In this document: positions 1-7,512 of the stretch, in pieces | How the letters are laid out: every line of letters starts with the position of its first letter | Numbering within the stretch: position 1 is the first letter of the stretch | Source of the DNA: Betaproteobacteria bacterium | GTDB taxonomy: Bacteria; Pseudomonadota; Gammaproteobacteria; Burkholderiales; Burkholderiaceae_C | Direction of reading: 5' to 3' | Assembly: GCA_016704535.1 (NCBI GenBank) | Contig: JADIZZ010000004.1 | Span: forward strand, 248,001-312,000 | DNA: 64,000 nt | Made by a program: the position numbers and the translations under genes | The notes under the pieces: generated by a model | Told to the model about the DNA's origin: nothing | The model's input: only the letters and a program-made list of their open reading frames with translations | The model's database searches: none

Positions 1-16
1 CGGCGCGCTGCGGCAT

Positions 17-370
17 TCAGCCCATCTTCACCGCCGTGCCGCTGACGGCCACCATCATCATGCCGTTGGTCTCGCCCAGCACCTCGTAGTCGAAGTCGAT
101 GCCGACCACGCCATCGGCGCCCATCTCCCTGGCGGCGGCAATCAGGTCTTCCAGCGCCGCATCGCGTGCACCCGAGAGAGCACGTTCGTAGCCGCCGGCC
201 CGGCCACCCACCACGTCGCGCACCGAGGAAAACATGTCGCGGAAGATGTTGGCACCGATGATGGCCTCGCCATTCACCAGCCCGAGGTAACGCGCCACCT
301 TCGCGCCTTCGCCGTTCGGCACCACGGTGGAGAGGAAAAAGCCTTCGTCCTTCTTCGAGAACCAGCCCAT
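17..370 (-). CDS. UPF0145 / YbjQ-family protein
   Basis: A 117-residue protein of the UPF0145 (YbjQ) family, whose biochemical role is not firmly known; members form small oligomeric domains sometimes called heavy-metal-binding. The conserved core is visible: VNGEAIIGANIFRDMF near residues 31-46, then ARDAALEDLIAAAREMGADGVVGIDFDYE, ending in a beta-rich segment GMMMVAVSGTAV. I chose the ATG at 370 (MGWFSKKDEG). An in-frame ATG at 463 would add 31 Arg/Gln-rich residues that do not look like protein. It reads toward the window edge and nothing around it indicates an operon. Family assignment is secure; function is not. Confidence 0.85.
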   Translation of the reverse strand: MGWFSKKDEGFFLSTVVPNGEGAKVARYLGLVNGEAIIGANIFRDMFSSVRDVVGGRAGGYERALSGARDAALEDLIAAAREMGADGVVGIDFDYEVLGETNGMMMVAVSGTAVKMG

Positions 371-490
371 CGTGCGCTCCTGCCGCAGGCGAAGGCCCGC
401 GTTACAGCGGTGATTCTGGCGCCCGACCCGTGCGGCCTGCGTTTGCAGGCCTCCTGGCCCCAAATGCCGCCACAGCCGTCGCCACCGGCG

Positions 491-1204
491 CTACACGCGC
501 CCCATCACCGGCAGGCTGGCGCCGGTGACGGCCGAGGCCTCGTCCGACAGCAGGAAGGCGATGACGCGGGCCAGCTCGTCGGTGCCCACCCAGCGCGTGG
601 GGTCGGCGTCGGGCATCTCGGTGCGGTTGGCCGGCGTGTCCAGCACGCTGGGCAGCACGGCGTTGACGCGCAGGCCGCGGGCCTTGAACTCTTCGGCCAG
701 CGCTTCGGTCAGGCGCGCCACGCCCGCCTTCGACGCGGCATAGGCGCCCATGCCCAGCCCGGCCTTCAGTGCGGCCGCGGCGCCTACGTTGACGATGGCC
801 GGGCGCGGCTGCGCCAGCAGCAGCGGCAGCGCGGCCTGGCAGGCCAGAACGGCGCTGCGCAGGTTCATCGCGTAGAGGCGGTCCCAGGTGGCGGCCTGGC
901 CGCCTTCGATCGTTTCCCAGGTGAAGCCGCCGGCGACGTTCACCAGGCCGTCCAGCCCGCCCAGCGCGGCCGCCGCGCGCTGCAGGCCCGCGGCGGCCGA
1001 GGCCTCGTCGGCCAGGTCGACGCCGCCCAGCACCACTGCGCCGGCCGGTGCGGCGGTGCCGCCGTCGGCGGCATGGCGGTCGAGCAGCACCACGCGGGCG
1101 CCGCGCGTCAGCAGCAGCGCGCCCACTGCCTGACCCAGGCGACCCAGGCCGCCAGTGACGGCAATGCGGCGGCCCTGCAGCCCGGCGGAAGTCGTTGCGT
1201 TCAT
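491..1204 (-). CDS. SDR-family oxidoreductase, catalytic Ser apparently replaced
   Basis: A 237-residue short-chain dehydrogenase/reductase with a Rossmann fold. The nucleotide-binding glycine motif TGGLGRLG lies near residues 17-24, the structural NVAGG motif at about 94, and the catalytic Tyr-x3-Lys as YAASK near 156-160. The segment 12-14 residues before the Tyr reads VGAAAAL, where active members normally carry Ser, so the usual Ser-Tyr-Lys triad looks incomplete. Start: ATG at 1204 (MNATTSAG); a longer ATG at 1327 runs into the upstream gene. It lies 10 nt after the carboxymuconolactone-decarboxylase-like gene and is probably co-transcribed with it. Substrate unknown. Confidence 0.85.
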   Translation of the reverse strand: MNATTSAGLQGRRIAVTGGLGRLGQAVGALLLTRGARVVLLDRHAADGGTAAPAGAVVLGGVDLADEASAAAGLQRAAAALGGLDGLVNVAGGFTWETIEGGQAATWDRLYAMNLRSAVLACQAALPLLLAQPRPAIVNVGAAAALKAGLGMGAYAASKAGVARLTEALAEEFKARGLRVNAVLPSVLDTPANRTEMPDADPTRWVGTDELARVIAFLLSDEASAVTGASLPVMGRV

Positions 1205-1214
1205 CGCGGGCCCC

Positions 1215-1739
1215 TCAGCGTGCGTCGTCGGCATGGATCTGCAATGCTTCCAGGAAGCGCGACACCATGTTGTAGGCGGCGATGGTGGCCGCCGCTTCCA
1301 CGGCGCCGCGTTCACCCAGGGCGTCACGCACAGCGGCCATGATCCCGGGCGCGAAGTGGATGTCGCGCGTCATCGCGTCGGTCAGCGCCAGCACGGCGCG
1401 CTGGGTGTCGTCGAAGAGCGGGCTGTCGGCCCAGTGTTGCAGCGCATCCAGCTGGGCCTGGCTCACGCCCTCCTTCAGTGCGATCGGAGCGTGCTGGAAG
1501 GCTTCGTAGGGCGCGCCGTTGAGCAGGGCCACGCGCATGATCATCAGCTCACGCAACGCGCCGCCTATCGACAACTTCTGCCGCACCGCAGTCAGGTAGG
1601 TCAGCCAGCCCTCGGCGAGCGGCGGGCTGTGCATCAGCATCTGGTAGAGGTGCATCACGTGGCCGCGCTCGGCAACGATGCGCTGCACCAGTGGCGCGGC
1701 TTCGGGGTGCTTCAGGTCGGCGTAGGGCAGGCGGGCCAT
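1215..1739 (-). CDS. Carboxymuconolactone decarboxylase / AhpD-like protein
   Basis: A 174-residue all-helical protein of the carboxymuconolactone decarboxylase superfamily. The segment RELMIMRVALLNGAPYEA followed by HAPIALKEG is the family signature. AhpD-type peroxidase members carry a CxxC pair in this region; none is present here, so thiol peroxidase activity is unlikely. Start is the ATG at 1739 (MARLPYADL); the in-frame extension to 1835 lacks family character. Its product order (this gene, then the SDR after 10 nt) suggests a two-gene operon acting on a small carbonyl or lactone substrate, but that is inference only. Confidence 0.85.
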   Translation of the reverse strand: MARLPYADLKHPEAAPLVQRIVAERGHVMHLYQMLMHSPPLAEGWLTYLTAVRQKLSIGGALRELMIMRVALLNGAPYEAFQHAPIALKEGVSQAQLDALQHWADSPLFDDTQRAVLALTDAMTRDIHFAPGIMAAVRDALGERGAVEAAATIAAYNMVSRFLEALQIHADDAR

Positions 1740-1825
1740 CGGTTGCAGTGCGGAAGACGGAAAGCCGCATTGGACACCACCCACACCGCAGCCGCCGGCG
1801 GCATGAACTGCGGTCCAATACCGCC

Positions 1826-2047
1826 ATGAACCCACCGCAGAACTTCGCCCTGCGCGGCGAGCACATCACGCTCGACGCCTTGCTCAAGGCCACCGGACTG
1901 ACGCCCAGCGGCGGCGCCGCCAAGATGCTCATCGCCGAAGGTGCCGCCCGCGTCAACGGCGAAACCGAGACGCGCCGTGGCCGCAAGCTGCGCGCCGGCG
2001 ACGAGGTGACCGTGGGCGAGACCGTCGTGCGCCTGACCGGCCCCTGA
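1826..2047 (+). CDS. S4-like RNA-binding protein (YbcJ type)
   Basis: A 73-residue protein resembling YbcJ, a stand-alone S4-type RNA-binding domain. The visible core is TLDALLKATGL, then GGAAKMLIAEGAARVNGE and the basic turn ETRRGRKLRAGDEV, which is the classical S4 alpha-L surface used to contact structured RNA, probably ribosomal or transfer RNA. I start at the ATG at 1826 (MNPPQNFALRG); an upstream in-frame extension is Arg-rich junk overlapping the divergent gene. It is divergent from the carboxymuconolactone-decarboxylase-like gene (start at 1739), so the 86 nt between probably hold both promoters. Confidence 0.85.
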   Translation: MNPPQNFALRGEHITLDALLKATGLTPSGGAAKMLIAEGAARVNGETETRRGRKLRAGDEVTVGETVVRLTGP

Positions 2048-2080
2048 AACCACGGCCGAAACACCGCCGGCCGGCGGCCC

Positions 2081-2764
2081 GTGCCGTCGGCGACACTGCG
2101 CACCCCTGCCCTGCACCACCGCCGCACCGTGGACTACCCCCGCTACGACCCCGCCTCCCCCGTCACGCCGCTCGGCCCGGCCGAACTCGACGGCCTCGAC
2201 CAGCTGCTGCAAGCCCTGCCCGCCGACGGCGTGATGTCGATCGACGGTGTCGACGGTTTCCTCACTGCGCTGCTGGTCGGCCCGCCCGAACTGCTGGCCA
2301 CGCTGCCTTCCGCCGACTGGCTGCCCTGGGTCTGGGGCGGCGACGGCCCGGGCGGCAACGAAGCCGCCGAGCCCTTCGCCAGCAAGCGCCAGCGCAAGGC
2401 CACCGTGGTGCAGCTGCTGCGCCATCTGCGCCACCTGCAGCACCAGCTCGACACCGCGCCGGCCGAGTGGGAGCCGGTGTTCAGCGTCGCCGAGAAGGGC
2501 CCCGACGAGTTCGTCGACGCGCGCGACTGGTGCGCCGGCTTCCTGCAGGCCGTCGACCTGCAACCCAGCGCCTGGGACGCCGCTTGGGGCCACCCGGCGC
2601 TCGGTGCCCCGGTGGCGCCGCTGCTGGCGCTGGGCGGTGGCATCGACGGCGTGGACACCCCGGCCCCCCCGGCCGACGACGACCTGGCCGCGCTGGACGC
2701 CATCAGCCGTGCCGTGCCCGAAGCCGCGCTGGCGCTGCGCCAGCACTTCCGCCCTGCGGGCTGA
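2081..2764 (+). CDS. YecA/UPF0149 family protein
   Basis: A protein of up to 227 residues with the UPF0149 (YecA/YgfB-like) helical fold: ELDGLDQLLQALP followed by MSIDGVDGFLTALLVGP, and a second half with EWEPVF and DARDWCAGFLQAV. Many YecA proteins carry a C-terminal SEC-C zinc motif; this one ends at RQHFRPAG without one. The start is uncertain. GTG at 2081 gives 227 residues, and GTG at 2129 (VDYPRYD) begins just before the conserved part; neither has a convincing Shine-Dalgarno. It follows the S4-like gene by 33 nt. Function not established. Confidence 0.75.
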   Translation: MPSATLRTPALHHRRTVDYPRYDPASPVTPLGPAELDGLDQLLQALPADGVMSIDGVDGFLTALLVGPPELLATLPSADWLPWVWGGDGPGGNEAAEPFASKRQRKATVVQLLRHLRHLQHQLDTAPAEWEPVFSVAEKGPDEFVDARDWCAGFLQAVDLQPSAWDAAWGHPALGAPVAPLLALGGGIDGVDTPAPPADDDLAALDAISRAVPEAALALRQHFRPAG

Positions 2765-2873
2765 ACAGACTGGGCGCCGCGCCGGGCGCGCTGCAGCACG
2801 GCAGGGACGGATCAGAAACGCTTAAGGCGGCAGGCGCACGATGCCTGCACATCAACCCGATCCCGGACCCGCC

Positions 2874-3047
2874 ATGACCACTGCCCCCCGCCGGCCCATC
2901 TCTTTCATCGGCCAGTTTTTCCGTGTCATCGCCGCCACCCTGCTGCCCCTGGTGCTGCTGACCTTCGTGTGGCTGCCGATGACGCTGGGCGGCCACCCCG
3001 GTGAAGCACGCAGCAGCAGCACGTCGGACATGCGCCACATGAGCTGA
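2874..3047 (+). CDS. Small single-span membrane protein
   Basis: A 57-residue peptide with one clear hydrophobic helix, about residues 17-38 (VIAATLLPLVLLTFVWLPMTL), a basic N-terminus (PRRP) and a short Ser-rich tail ending DMRHMS. I do not recognise a family. Start ATG at 2874; an ATG at 2841 in frame would add 11 residues. Its stop is immediately followed by the reductase region, and it shares strand with the reductase, b-type and c-type cytochrome genes. A small accessory subunit of that membrane redox complex is a reasonable inference, not shown. Confidence 0.6.
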   Translation: MTTAPRRPISFIGQFFRVIAATLLPLVLLTFVWLPMTLGGHPGEARSSSTSDMRHMS

Positions 3048-3083
3048 GTGTCGGCGGCGCACCGGTCCGACGATCTCACCGCC

Positions 3084-4343
3084 ATGCGGACGATGACCCT
3101 GCCCCTGCTCCTGGGCTGGATCGGCGCCGTGCTGCTGCTGCAGCTGGCCACGGCCCTGGGCCTGGCGCTGTGGCGGCGGGCACGGTCGAGCCCGGCAGCG
3201 GCCGTGCCGGCCGGCCCGCCCGCGGAGTCCGCCGCGGCTGCCGACGCGGCCTGGGCCGGCTGGCGCGACTTCCGCGTCGCGCGGCGTGAGTTCGCCGACG
3301 CCGCCAGCACGCAGTGCAGCTTCGTGCTCGAGCCCGTCGATGGCTTGCCGCTGCCGCCCTTCAAGCCCGGCCAGTTCCTGACGTTCCAGCTGCCCGCCGT
3401 GCGTGTGCCCGACACGCCCGAAGGCACGCAGCGCAGCCTCACCCGCTGCTATTCGCTGTCGGCGGCGCCCGACCCAGCGCACTACCGCATCACCGTCAAG
3501 CGTGTGCCGGCACCTGCCGGCCTGCCCGGCGTGCCGGCGGGCGCGTCGTCGAACCACTTCCACGACCACGTGCAAGCGGGCGACGTGCTGCGCGTGCGCG
3601 CGCCGGCCGGCCATTTCCACCTCGACATGGCGTCGGACCTGCCCGTGGTGCTGGTGGGTGGGGGCATCGGCATCACGCCCATGCTCAGCATGCTGGGCTG
3701 GCTGCAGACCCACCAGCCCCATCGCCCGGTGCACCTGTTCCACGGCGTGCGCTGCGGCCACGAACAGGCCTACGCTGGCTGGCTGCGCGCCCAGGCCGCC
3801 GCGCACCCGGCCCTGCGCCTGCATGCCGTGTACACCCAACCCGCCAGCACCGACGAAGCCGGCCGCGACTACCAGCACGCGGGCCGCGTGGACATCGAGC
3901 TGCTGCGACGCACGCTGCCGCACGGCCGCCACCAGTTCTACGTCTGCGGCCCGCCGGCGATGATGGACACGCTGGTGCCCGCCCTGCACGCCTGGGGCGT
4001 GCCGCCGCAGGACGTCCACTTCGAGGCCTTCGGCCCGGCCAGCGTGAAGGGGCTCACCGCCGGCGCGGCGACGTCCCCGGCGGCCACGGCCACGACAGTG
4101 GCCTTCCGCCGCAGCGGGCGTCACATCGCCTGGGACGGCAGCGACGCCACGCTGCTGGACTTTGCCGAACGCCACGGCGTGGTGGTCGACAGCGGCTGCC
4201 GTTCGGGCGCCTGCGGTGCCTGCGAAACGCGTGTGCTCGAAGGCGACGTGCGGTACGCCGGCGCCCCGGATCACACACCCGCCGCAGGCCACTGCCTGCT
4301 GTGCGTCGGCCGCCCCGCCGGCGCCCTGACCCTGGACGCCTGA
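3084..4343 (+). CDS. Membrane-anchored FAD/NAD(P)H oxidoreductase with C-terminal 2Fe-2S ferredoxin domain
   Basis: A 419-residue flavoprotein reductase. An N-terminal transmembrane helix (about residues 4-27) followed by RRAR places the catalytic part in the cytoplasm. The ferredoxin-NADP reductase fold follows. RCYSLS near residue 122 is the FAD-binding RxYS motif, GGGIGITP near 192 is the NAD(P) pyrophosphate motif, and CGPPAMM near 292 is the nicotinamide-side Cys motif. The last ~85 residues form a plant-type ferredoxin domain with CRSGACGAC and a distal Cys (HCLLC). ATG at 3084 starts directly at the anchor; GTG at 3048 abuts the previous stop and is an alternative. It lies 26 nt before the heme-b gene, suggesting electrons go NAD(P)H to FAD to 2Fe-2S to heme b. 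The electron acceptor is inferred from context. Confidence 0.9.
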   Translation: MRTMTLPLLLGWIGAVLLLQLATALGLALWRRARSSPAAAVPAGPPAESAAAADAAWAGWRDFRVARREFADAASTQCSFVLEPVDGLPLPPFKPGQFLTFQLPAVRVPDTPEGTQRSLTRCYSLSAAPDPAHYRITVKRVPAPAGLPGVPAGASSNHFHDHVQAGDVLRVRAPAGHFHLDMASDLPVVLVGGGIGITPMLSMLGWLQTHQPHRPVHLFHGVRCGHEQAYAGWLRAQAAAHPALRLHAVYTQPASTDEAGRDYQHAGRVDIELLRRTLPHGRHQFYVCGPPAMMDTLVPALHAWGVPPQDVHFEAFGPASVKGLTAGAATSPAATATTVAFRRSGRHIAWDGSDATLLDFAERHGVVVDSGCRSGACGACETRVLEGDVRYAGAPDHTPAAGHCLLCVGRPAGALTLDA

Positions 4344-4369
4344 GCGACCTTGGGTACCACGAGCCTTCC

Positions 4370-4945
4370 ATGAGCACCGCCATCTTCCGCCGCGACGTGC
4401 TGCCCTTCGCCGCCGCGCTGTGCGTACTGGCCGCCGCCACGCTGGCCGCCGACGGCTTGCTGCACCTTCTGGGCATGGTGTGGCTGGGGCGCTGGCTGGG
4501 CATACCGGGCACGCTGCTCATCGTGGCCTCGTTCGGCTACTCGCTGCGCAAGCGCAAGCTCATCCGACACGGGCAACCCGCCACGCTGCTGCGCTGGCAC
4601 GAAGGCCTGGCCTGGCTGGGTTCGCTGCTCATCCTGGTGCACGCCGGCGTGCACTTCAACGCCATCCTGCCCTGGCTGGCCACGGTGGCGATGGCCATCA
4701 ACATCGTCAGCGGCCTGACCGGCAAGTTCCTGCTCGACCGCGCACGCCGCCGGCTGGACGCCGCGCGCGCCACGCTGCAGGCACGCGGCGTGGCACCCGG
4801 CACGGGGGACGTCGCCTACCTCGACGCACTGAGCTTCGACGCCGTGCGCAAGTGGCGTGTGGTGCACTTCCCCATCACGCTGGCCTTCGGCGTGCTGGCG
4901 CTGGCCCACATCGTCAGCAGCCTGCTGTTCTGGGGCTGGCGATGA
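4370..4945 (+). CDS. Di-heme b-type transmembrane cytochrome (ferric-reductase-like)
   Basis: A 191-residue polytopic protein with about five hydrophobic helices. Two helices each hold a His-x13-His pair: WHEGLAWLGSLLILVH (third helix) and HFPITLAFGVLALAH (last helix). This spacing is what stacks two bis-histidine b hemes across the membrane in cytochrome b561, ferric reductase and NADPH-oxidase domains. No flavin domain is attached; the upstream gene supplies FAD and NAD(P) binding on a separate chain. It ends FWGWR 48 nt before the octaheme cytochrome gene, separated only by an unusual tandem repeat. Likely role: carry electrons from the cytoplasmic reductase to the periplasmic cytochrome. 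Confidence 0.8.
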   Translation: MSTAIFRRDVLPFAAALCVLAAATLAADGLLHLLGMVWLGRWLGIPGTLLIVASFGYSLRKRKLIRHGQPATLLRWHEGLAWLGSLLILVHAGVHFNAILPWLATVAMAINIVSGLTGKFLLDRARRRLDAARATLQARGVAPGTGDVAYLDALSFDAVRKWRVVHFPITLAFGVLALAHIVSSLLFWGWR

Positions 4946-5014
4946 CGAAGCCTCGCTGGGGATGGCGATGAAGAAACCCCGCTGGGGATGGCCATGAAGA
5001 AGCCCCGCTGGGGC
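4931..5014 (+). repeat. 26-bp tandem repeat triplicating a start codon, with two micro-ORFs
   Basis: Near-identical units begin at 4942, 4968 and 4994 (exactly 26 bp apart), each starting ATG-(A/C)-AG-AA(A/G)-CC(C/T)-CGCTGGGG. An 11-nt partial unit, TGGGGCTGGCG, precedes them at 4931-4941. Units 1 and 2 each encode a nine-codon peptide (MTKPRWGWR and MKKPRWGWP) ending at a TGA that overlaps the next ATG as ATGA. Unit 3 opens the real octaheme cytochrome gene (MKKPRWGLW). Each unit ends in GGGGATGG or similar, so each ATG has its own Shine-Dalgarno-like GGGG run. The end of the upstream gene (GGGGCTGGCGATGA) matches the same pattern. Confidence 0.85.
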
Positions 5015-5767
5015 TTGTGGGTCATCGCGCTGGACGTCGTCGCGCTGGTGGTGCTGATCTTCGTCTACCCGCATCTGATGATCGGCGCCGGCCCGCTGCT
5101 GGCCGGCCACGAGCCCGTGGCGGCCGACTGCTTCGCCTGCCACGCCCCGCTGCGCGGCGCGGCCACGGCGCGCTGCGTGGGCTGCCACGAGCCGGCGCAG
5201 ATCGGGCTGCGCAACACGCTGGGCGTGGCGTTGCCGGCCAGCGCACGCCTGAAGGTGTCCTTCCACCAGGAACTGCTGCGCGACGACTGCATGGCCTGCC
5301 ACACCGACCACCGCGGCGCCGTGCAGCCAGCCGAGCTGCGGCGGCGCTTTTCGCACGAGCTCATCAAGCCCAGCGCGCAGCTGGCCTGCGAAGGCTGCCA
5401 CCGCGCGCCCGAAGACAGCCTGCACCGCCAGGTGGCCGGCGACTGCCAGGCCTGCCACGGCACCCAGGCCTGGAAGCCGGCGACTTTCGAGCACACGAAG
5501 TTCTTCGAACTCGACAAGGACCACGACACCGCCTGCGCCACCTGCCACGTGCCCTCGGCCGGCCGCACCGACTTCAAGACCTACACCTGCTACGGCTGCC
5601 ACGAGCACACGCCGGCGAAGATGCGCGACGAGCACACCGAGGAGGGCATCACCAACTTCGACAACTGCGTGGAGTGCCACCGCAACGCACGCGACGAGCC
5701 CGGCAAGGGCGCGCGCGGCGAAGGTCGTCCGCGCCAGGACAGTCAACGCGGCAAGGGCCGCGACTGA
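4994..5767 (+). CDS. Membrane-anchored octaheme c-type cytochrome
   Basis: A 257-residue protein with eight CxxCH heme-attachment motifs, starting at residues 46, 61, 99, 132, 151, 181, 199 and 225. The N-terminal helix (about 8-32) acts as signal anchor, so the hemes face the periplasm. The spacing and extra His residues (for example FEHTKFFELDKDHD before the sixth motif) resemble the class III/c7 multiheme family. The C-terminus is basic and low-complexity (GKGARGEGRPRQDSQRG). I take ATG 4994, the third unit of a tandem start repeat; ATG 4988 is in frame two codons upstream. It is last in the reductase-cytochrome b-cytochrome c set. The terminal acceptor is unknown. Confidence 0.88.
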   Translation: MKKPRWGLWVIALDVVALVVLIFVYPHLMIGAGPLLAGHEPVAADCFACHAPLRGAATARCVGCHEPAQIGLRNTLGVALPASARLKVSFHQELLRDDCMACHTDHRGAVQPAELRRRFSHELIKPSAQLACEGCHRAPEDSLHRQVAGDCQACHGTQAWKPATFEHTKFFELDKDHDTACATCHVPSAGRTDFKTYTCYGCHEHTPAKMRDEHTEEGITNFDNCVECHRNARDEPGKGARGEGRPRQDSQRGKGRD

Positions 5768-5773
5768 GCCCGC

Positions 5774-6175
5774 TCACCGAGGCCAGAGCACCAGCGCCCA
5801 GGTGAAGGGCACCCCCAGCAGTGCCAGCATCACCGCGGCGCTGCCCAGGTCCTTGGCGCGGCCCAGCAGCGGGTGCCGTTCGACGGTCAGCGCGTCGGCC
5901 AGCGCCTCGACGGCCGAATTCAGCAGCTCGACGATCAGCACCAGCACCACGCTGGCCACCATCACCAGCAGCTGCCACCGGCCCGGCGCCAGGAAAGGGG
6001 CGGCCACCAGCAGCGGCACGCCCAGCAGCAGTTCCTGGCGGAAGGCGGCCTCGTGACGCACCGCGGCGCGCAGCCCGGCGGCGGAATAGCGCACGGCGTT
6101 GAAGACGCGGCCCACGCCGCCGCGGCTCTTGAAGGCGGAGTCGGTGCCCGTATCGGGCGCGTCGGGTGTCGTCAT
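5774..6175 (-). CDS. dgkA: Diacylglycerol kinase
   Basis: A 133-residue integral membrane diacylglycerol kinase (DgkA type). It phosphorylates diacylglycerol to phosphatidate at the inner membrane, recycling the lipid released when phospholipid head groups are transferred to glycans or lipid A. The family signature is present: FNAVRYSAAGLRAAVRHEAAFRQE near residues 25-48, and the catalytic helix VELLNSAVEALAD near 82-94. ATG 6175 overlaps the kinase gene stop as ATGA, so it is the third gene of the regulator-kinase-dgkA operon. That fits the neighbouring phosphoethanolamine transferase, whose reaction yields diacylglycerol. Confidence 0.92.
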   Translation of the reverse strand: MTTPDAPDTGTDSAFKSRGGVGRVFNAVRYSAAGLRAAVRHEAAFRQELLLGVPLLVAAPFLAPGRWQLLVMVASVVLVLIVELLNSAVEALADALTVERHPLLGRAKDLGSAAVMLALLGVPFTWALVLWPR

Positions 6176-7512
6176 CGTCCCTGTCCTCGTGAGGCGCTCG
6201 CGGCCGGAACCGGCCCCAGGTGCAGTTCGGCGGCGAAGCCGGCGGCCACCTCGGGCAGCTGCAGCCGCCCACCGTGGGCGCGCGCCACCAGGTCGGCCAG
6301 CATCAGGCCCAGGCCCATGCGACCGGCGTAGTCCTCGGCGTCCAGCCCTTGCTGCAGCGCCTGCCGCTGCGGCGGTGGCAGGCCGCGGCCGTCGTCCTGC
6401 ACGCGCAGCACCTGTGCGGCAGGCGTGCTCAGCGTCACGGTCGCAGCACCGTGGCGGATGGCATTGTCCAGCAGGTTCAGCAGCGCCGCGGTCAGCAGGT
6501 CGGCGTCGGCGTCCAGGGCCGCGGTGGCCCTTGCCTGTACCACGACGCCTTCGACGGGCAGGCGGGCCGCCAGCGTGGACAAGTCCAGCGGCACACGCTG
6601 CACCTCCACGCCGCTGCGGAACAGCGCCAGCAGCCCCGCCACCACACGCTGCAGCCGGCCGGCCGCCGCGCGCACACGCTGCAGGCGCGGCTGCAGCGCC
6701 TCGGGCGCCTCGCGCACGGCCACCGCCAGCTGGGCGTCGATGCCGGCCAGCGGCGTGCGCAGCGCGTGCGCGGCATGCGCCGTGAAGGCGCGCTCCTGCC
6801 CCACGCGGCGCGCCAGCCGTGCGGCCAGCGCATCGATGGCCTGGTGCACGGGCTGCAGCTCCTCCTCGGCCGCCTCTCCCAGAGTGGCGCCGGGCTGCAG
6901 CGGGTCGTGCTCGGCCAGCCGCTTCGACAGCGCCTGCAGCGGCGTCAGCTCCTGTCGCACCCGCGTGCCCAGCCACAGCAGGCCCAGAAGTCCCATCGGC
7001 AGCCCCGCCAGCAGCACCGCCAGCCCGACCTCGGCCAGTGCCTCGCCGCGTTCACCACGGCTCTGTGCGACGTAGAGCATCTGGGTGTCGATGCCCAACG
7101 CCAAGCCGTAGACGCGCCAACCGGGCACGTCCATGAAGCCCGCCGTGGGCGTGGGGCGCAAGGGCTGCAGCGGCGCACCGGCCGAGTGCCGCAGCAGCTG
7201 CGCGCCTTCGACATGGGCCACCTGCTGCCAGACGAAGCGCTGCAGCGCCGGCGTTGCGCCGATGCCGACCATCGGCCCCGGCGTCAATGGCGTGCGCAGC
7301 AGCGGGCCGATGAGGTCTTCGGCGACGCTTTTCAGGCTGTCGTCGAGCAGTTCGTCGACTTCCTCGCGCACCGCCAGCCACACCGCCAGCGCCAGCGCCG
7401 TGCTCCACAGCAGAGCCCACAGCAGCAGCGCGCGCAGCAGGCGGCGGCGGATGGATTGCGTTGGGGGCCGCAAGCCCGCGGGCCCGCCAGCCGTGCCGAC
7501 GCGGCCTGTCAC
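6172..7512 (-). CDS. PmrB/QseC-like sensor histidine kinase
   Basis: A 446-residue membrane sensor. TM1 lies near residues 25-47, a periplasmic domain runs to about 170, TM2 (VGLAVLLAGLPMGLLGLLWL) follows, then HisKA and HATPase. The phospho-acceptor is His249 in AHALRTPL; the residue after it is Ala where Glu or Asp is normal. The N box LLNLLDNAIRHG and the G boxes VQDDGRGLP and GRMGLGLML are intact. The start is GTG 7512, overlapping the regulator stop as GTGA. The longer frame to 7713 would run through the regulator gene. The likely signal is cationic peptide or metal damage to the envelope, inferred from the adjacent lipid A genes. Confidence 0.88.
   Translation of the reverse strand: MTGRVGTAGGPAGLRPPTQSIRRRLLRALLLWALLWSTALALAVWLAVREEVDELLDDSLKSVAEDLIGPLLRTPLTPGPMVGIGATPALQRFVWQQVAHVEGAQLLRHSAGAPLQPLRPTPTAGFMDVPGWRVYGLALGIDTQMLYVAQSRGERGEALAEVGLAVLLAGLPMGLLGLLWLGTRVRQELTPLQALSKRLAEHDPLQPGATLGEAAEEELQPVHQAIDALAARLARRVGQERAFTAHAAHALRTPLAGIDAQLAVAVREAPEALQPRLQRVRAAAGRLQRVVAGLLALFRSGVEVQRVPLDLSTLAARLPVEGVVVQARATAALDADADLLTAALLNLLDNAIRHGAATVTLSTPAAQVLRVQDDGRGLPPPQRQALQQGLDAEDYAGRMGLGLMLADLVARAHGGRLQLPEVAAGFAAELHLGPVPAASASRGQGR

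Noticed and set aside
2703..4292. 529-codon minus-strand frame opposite the reductase gene
   Set aside because: The plus-strand reductase has full FAD, NAD and 2Fe-2S motifs; the antisense product is Gly/Arg/His-rich.
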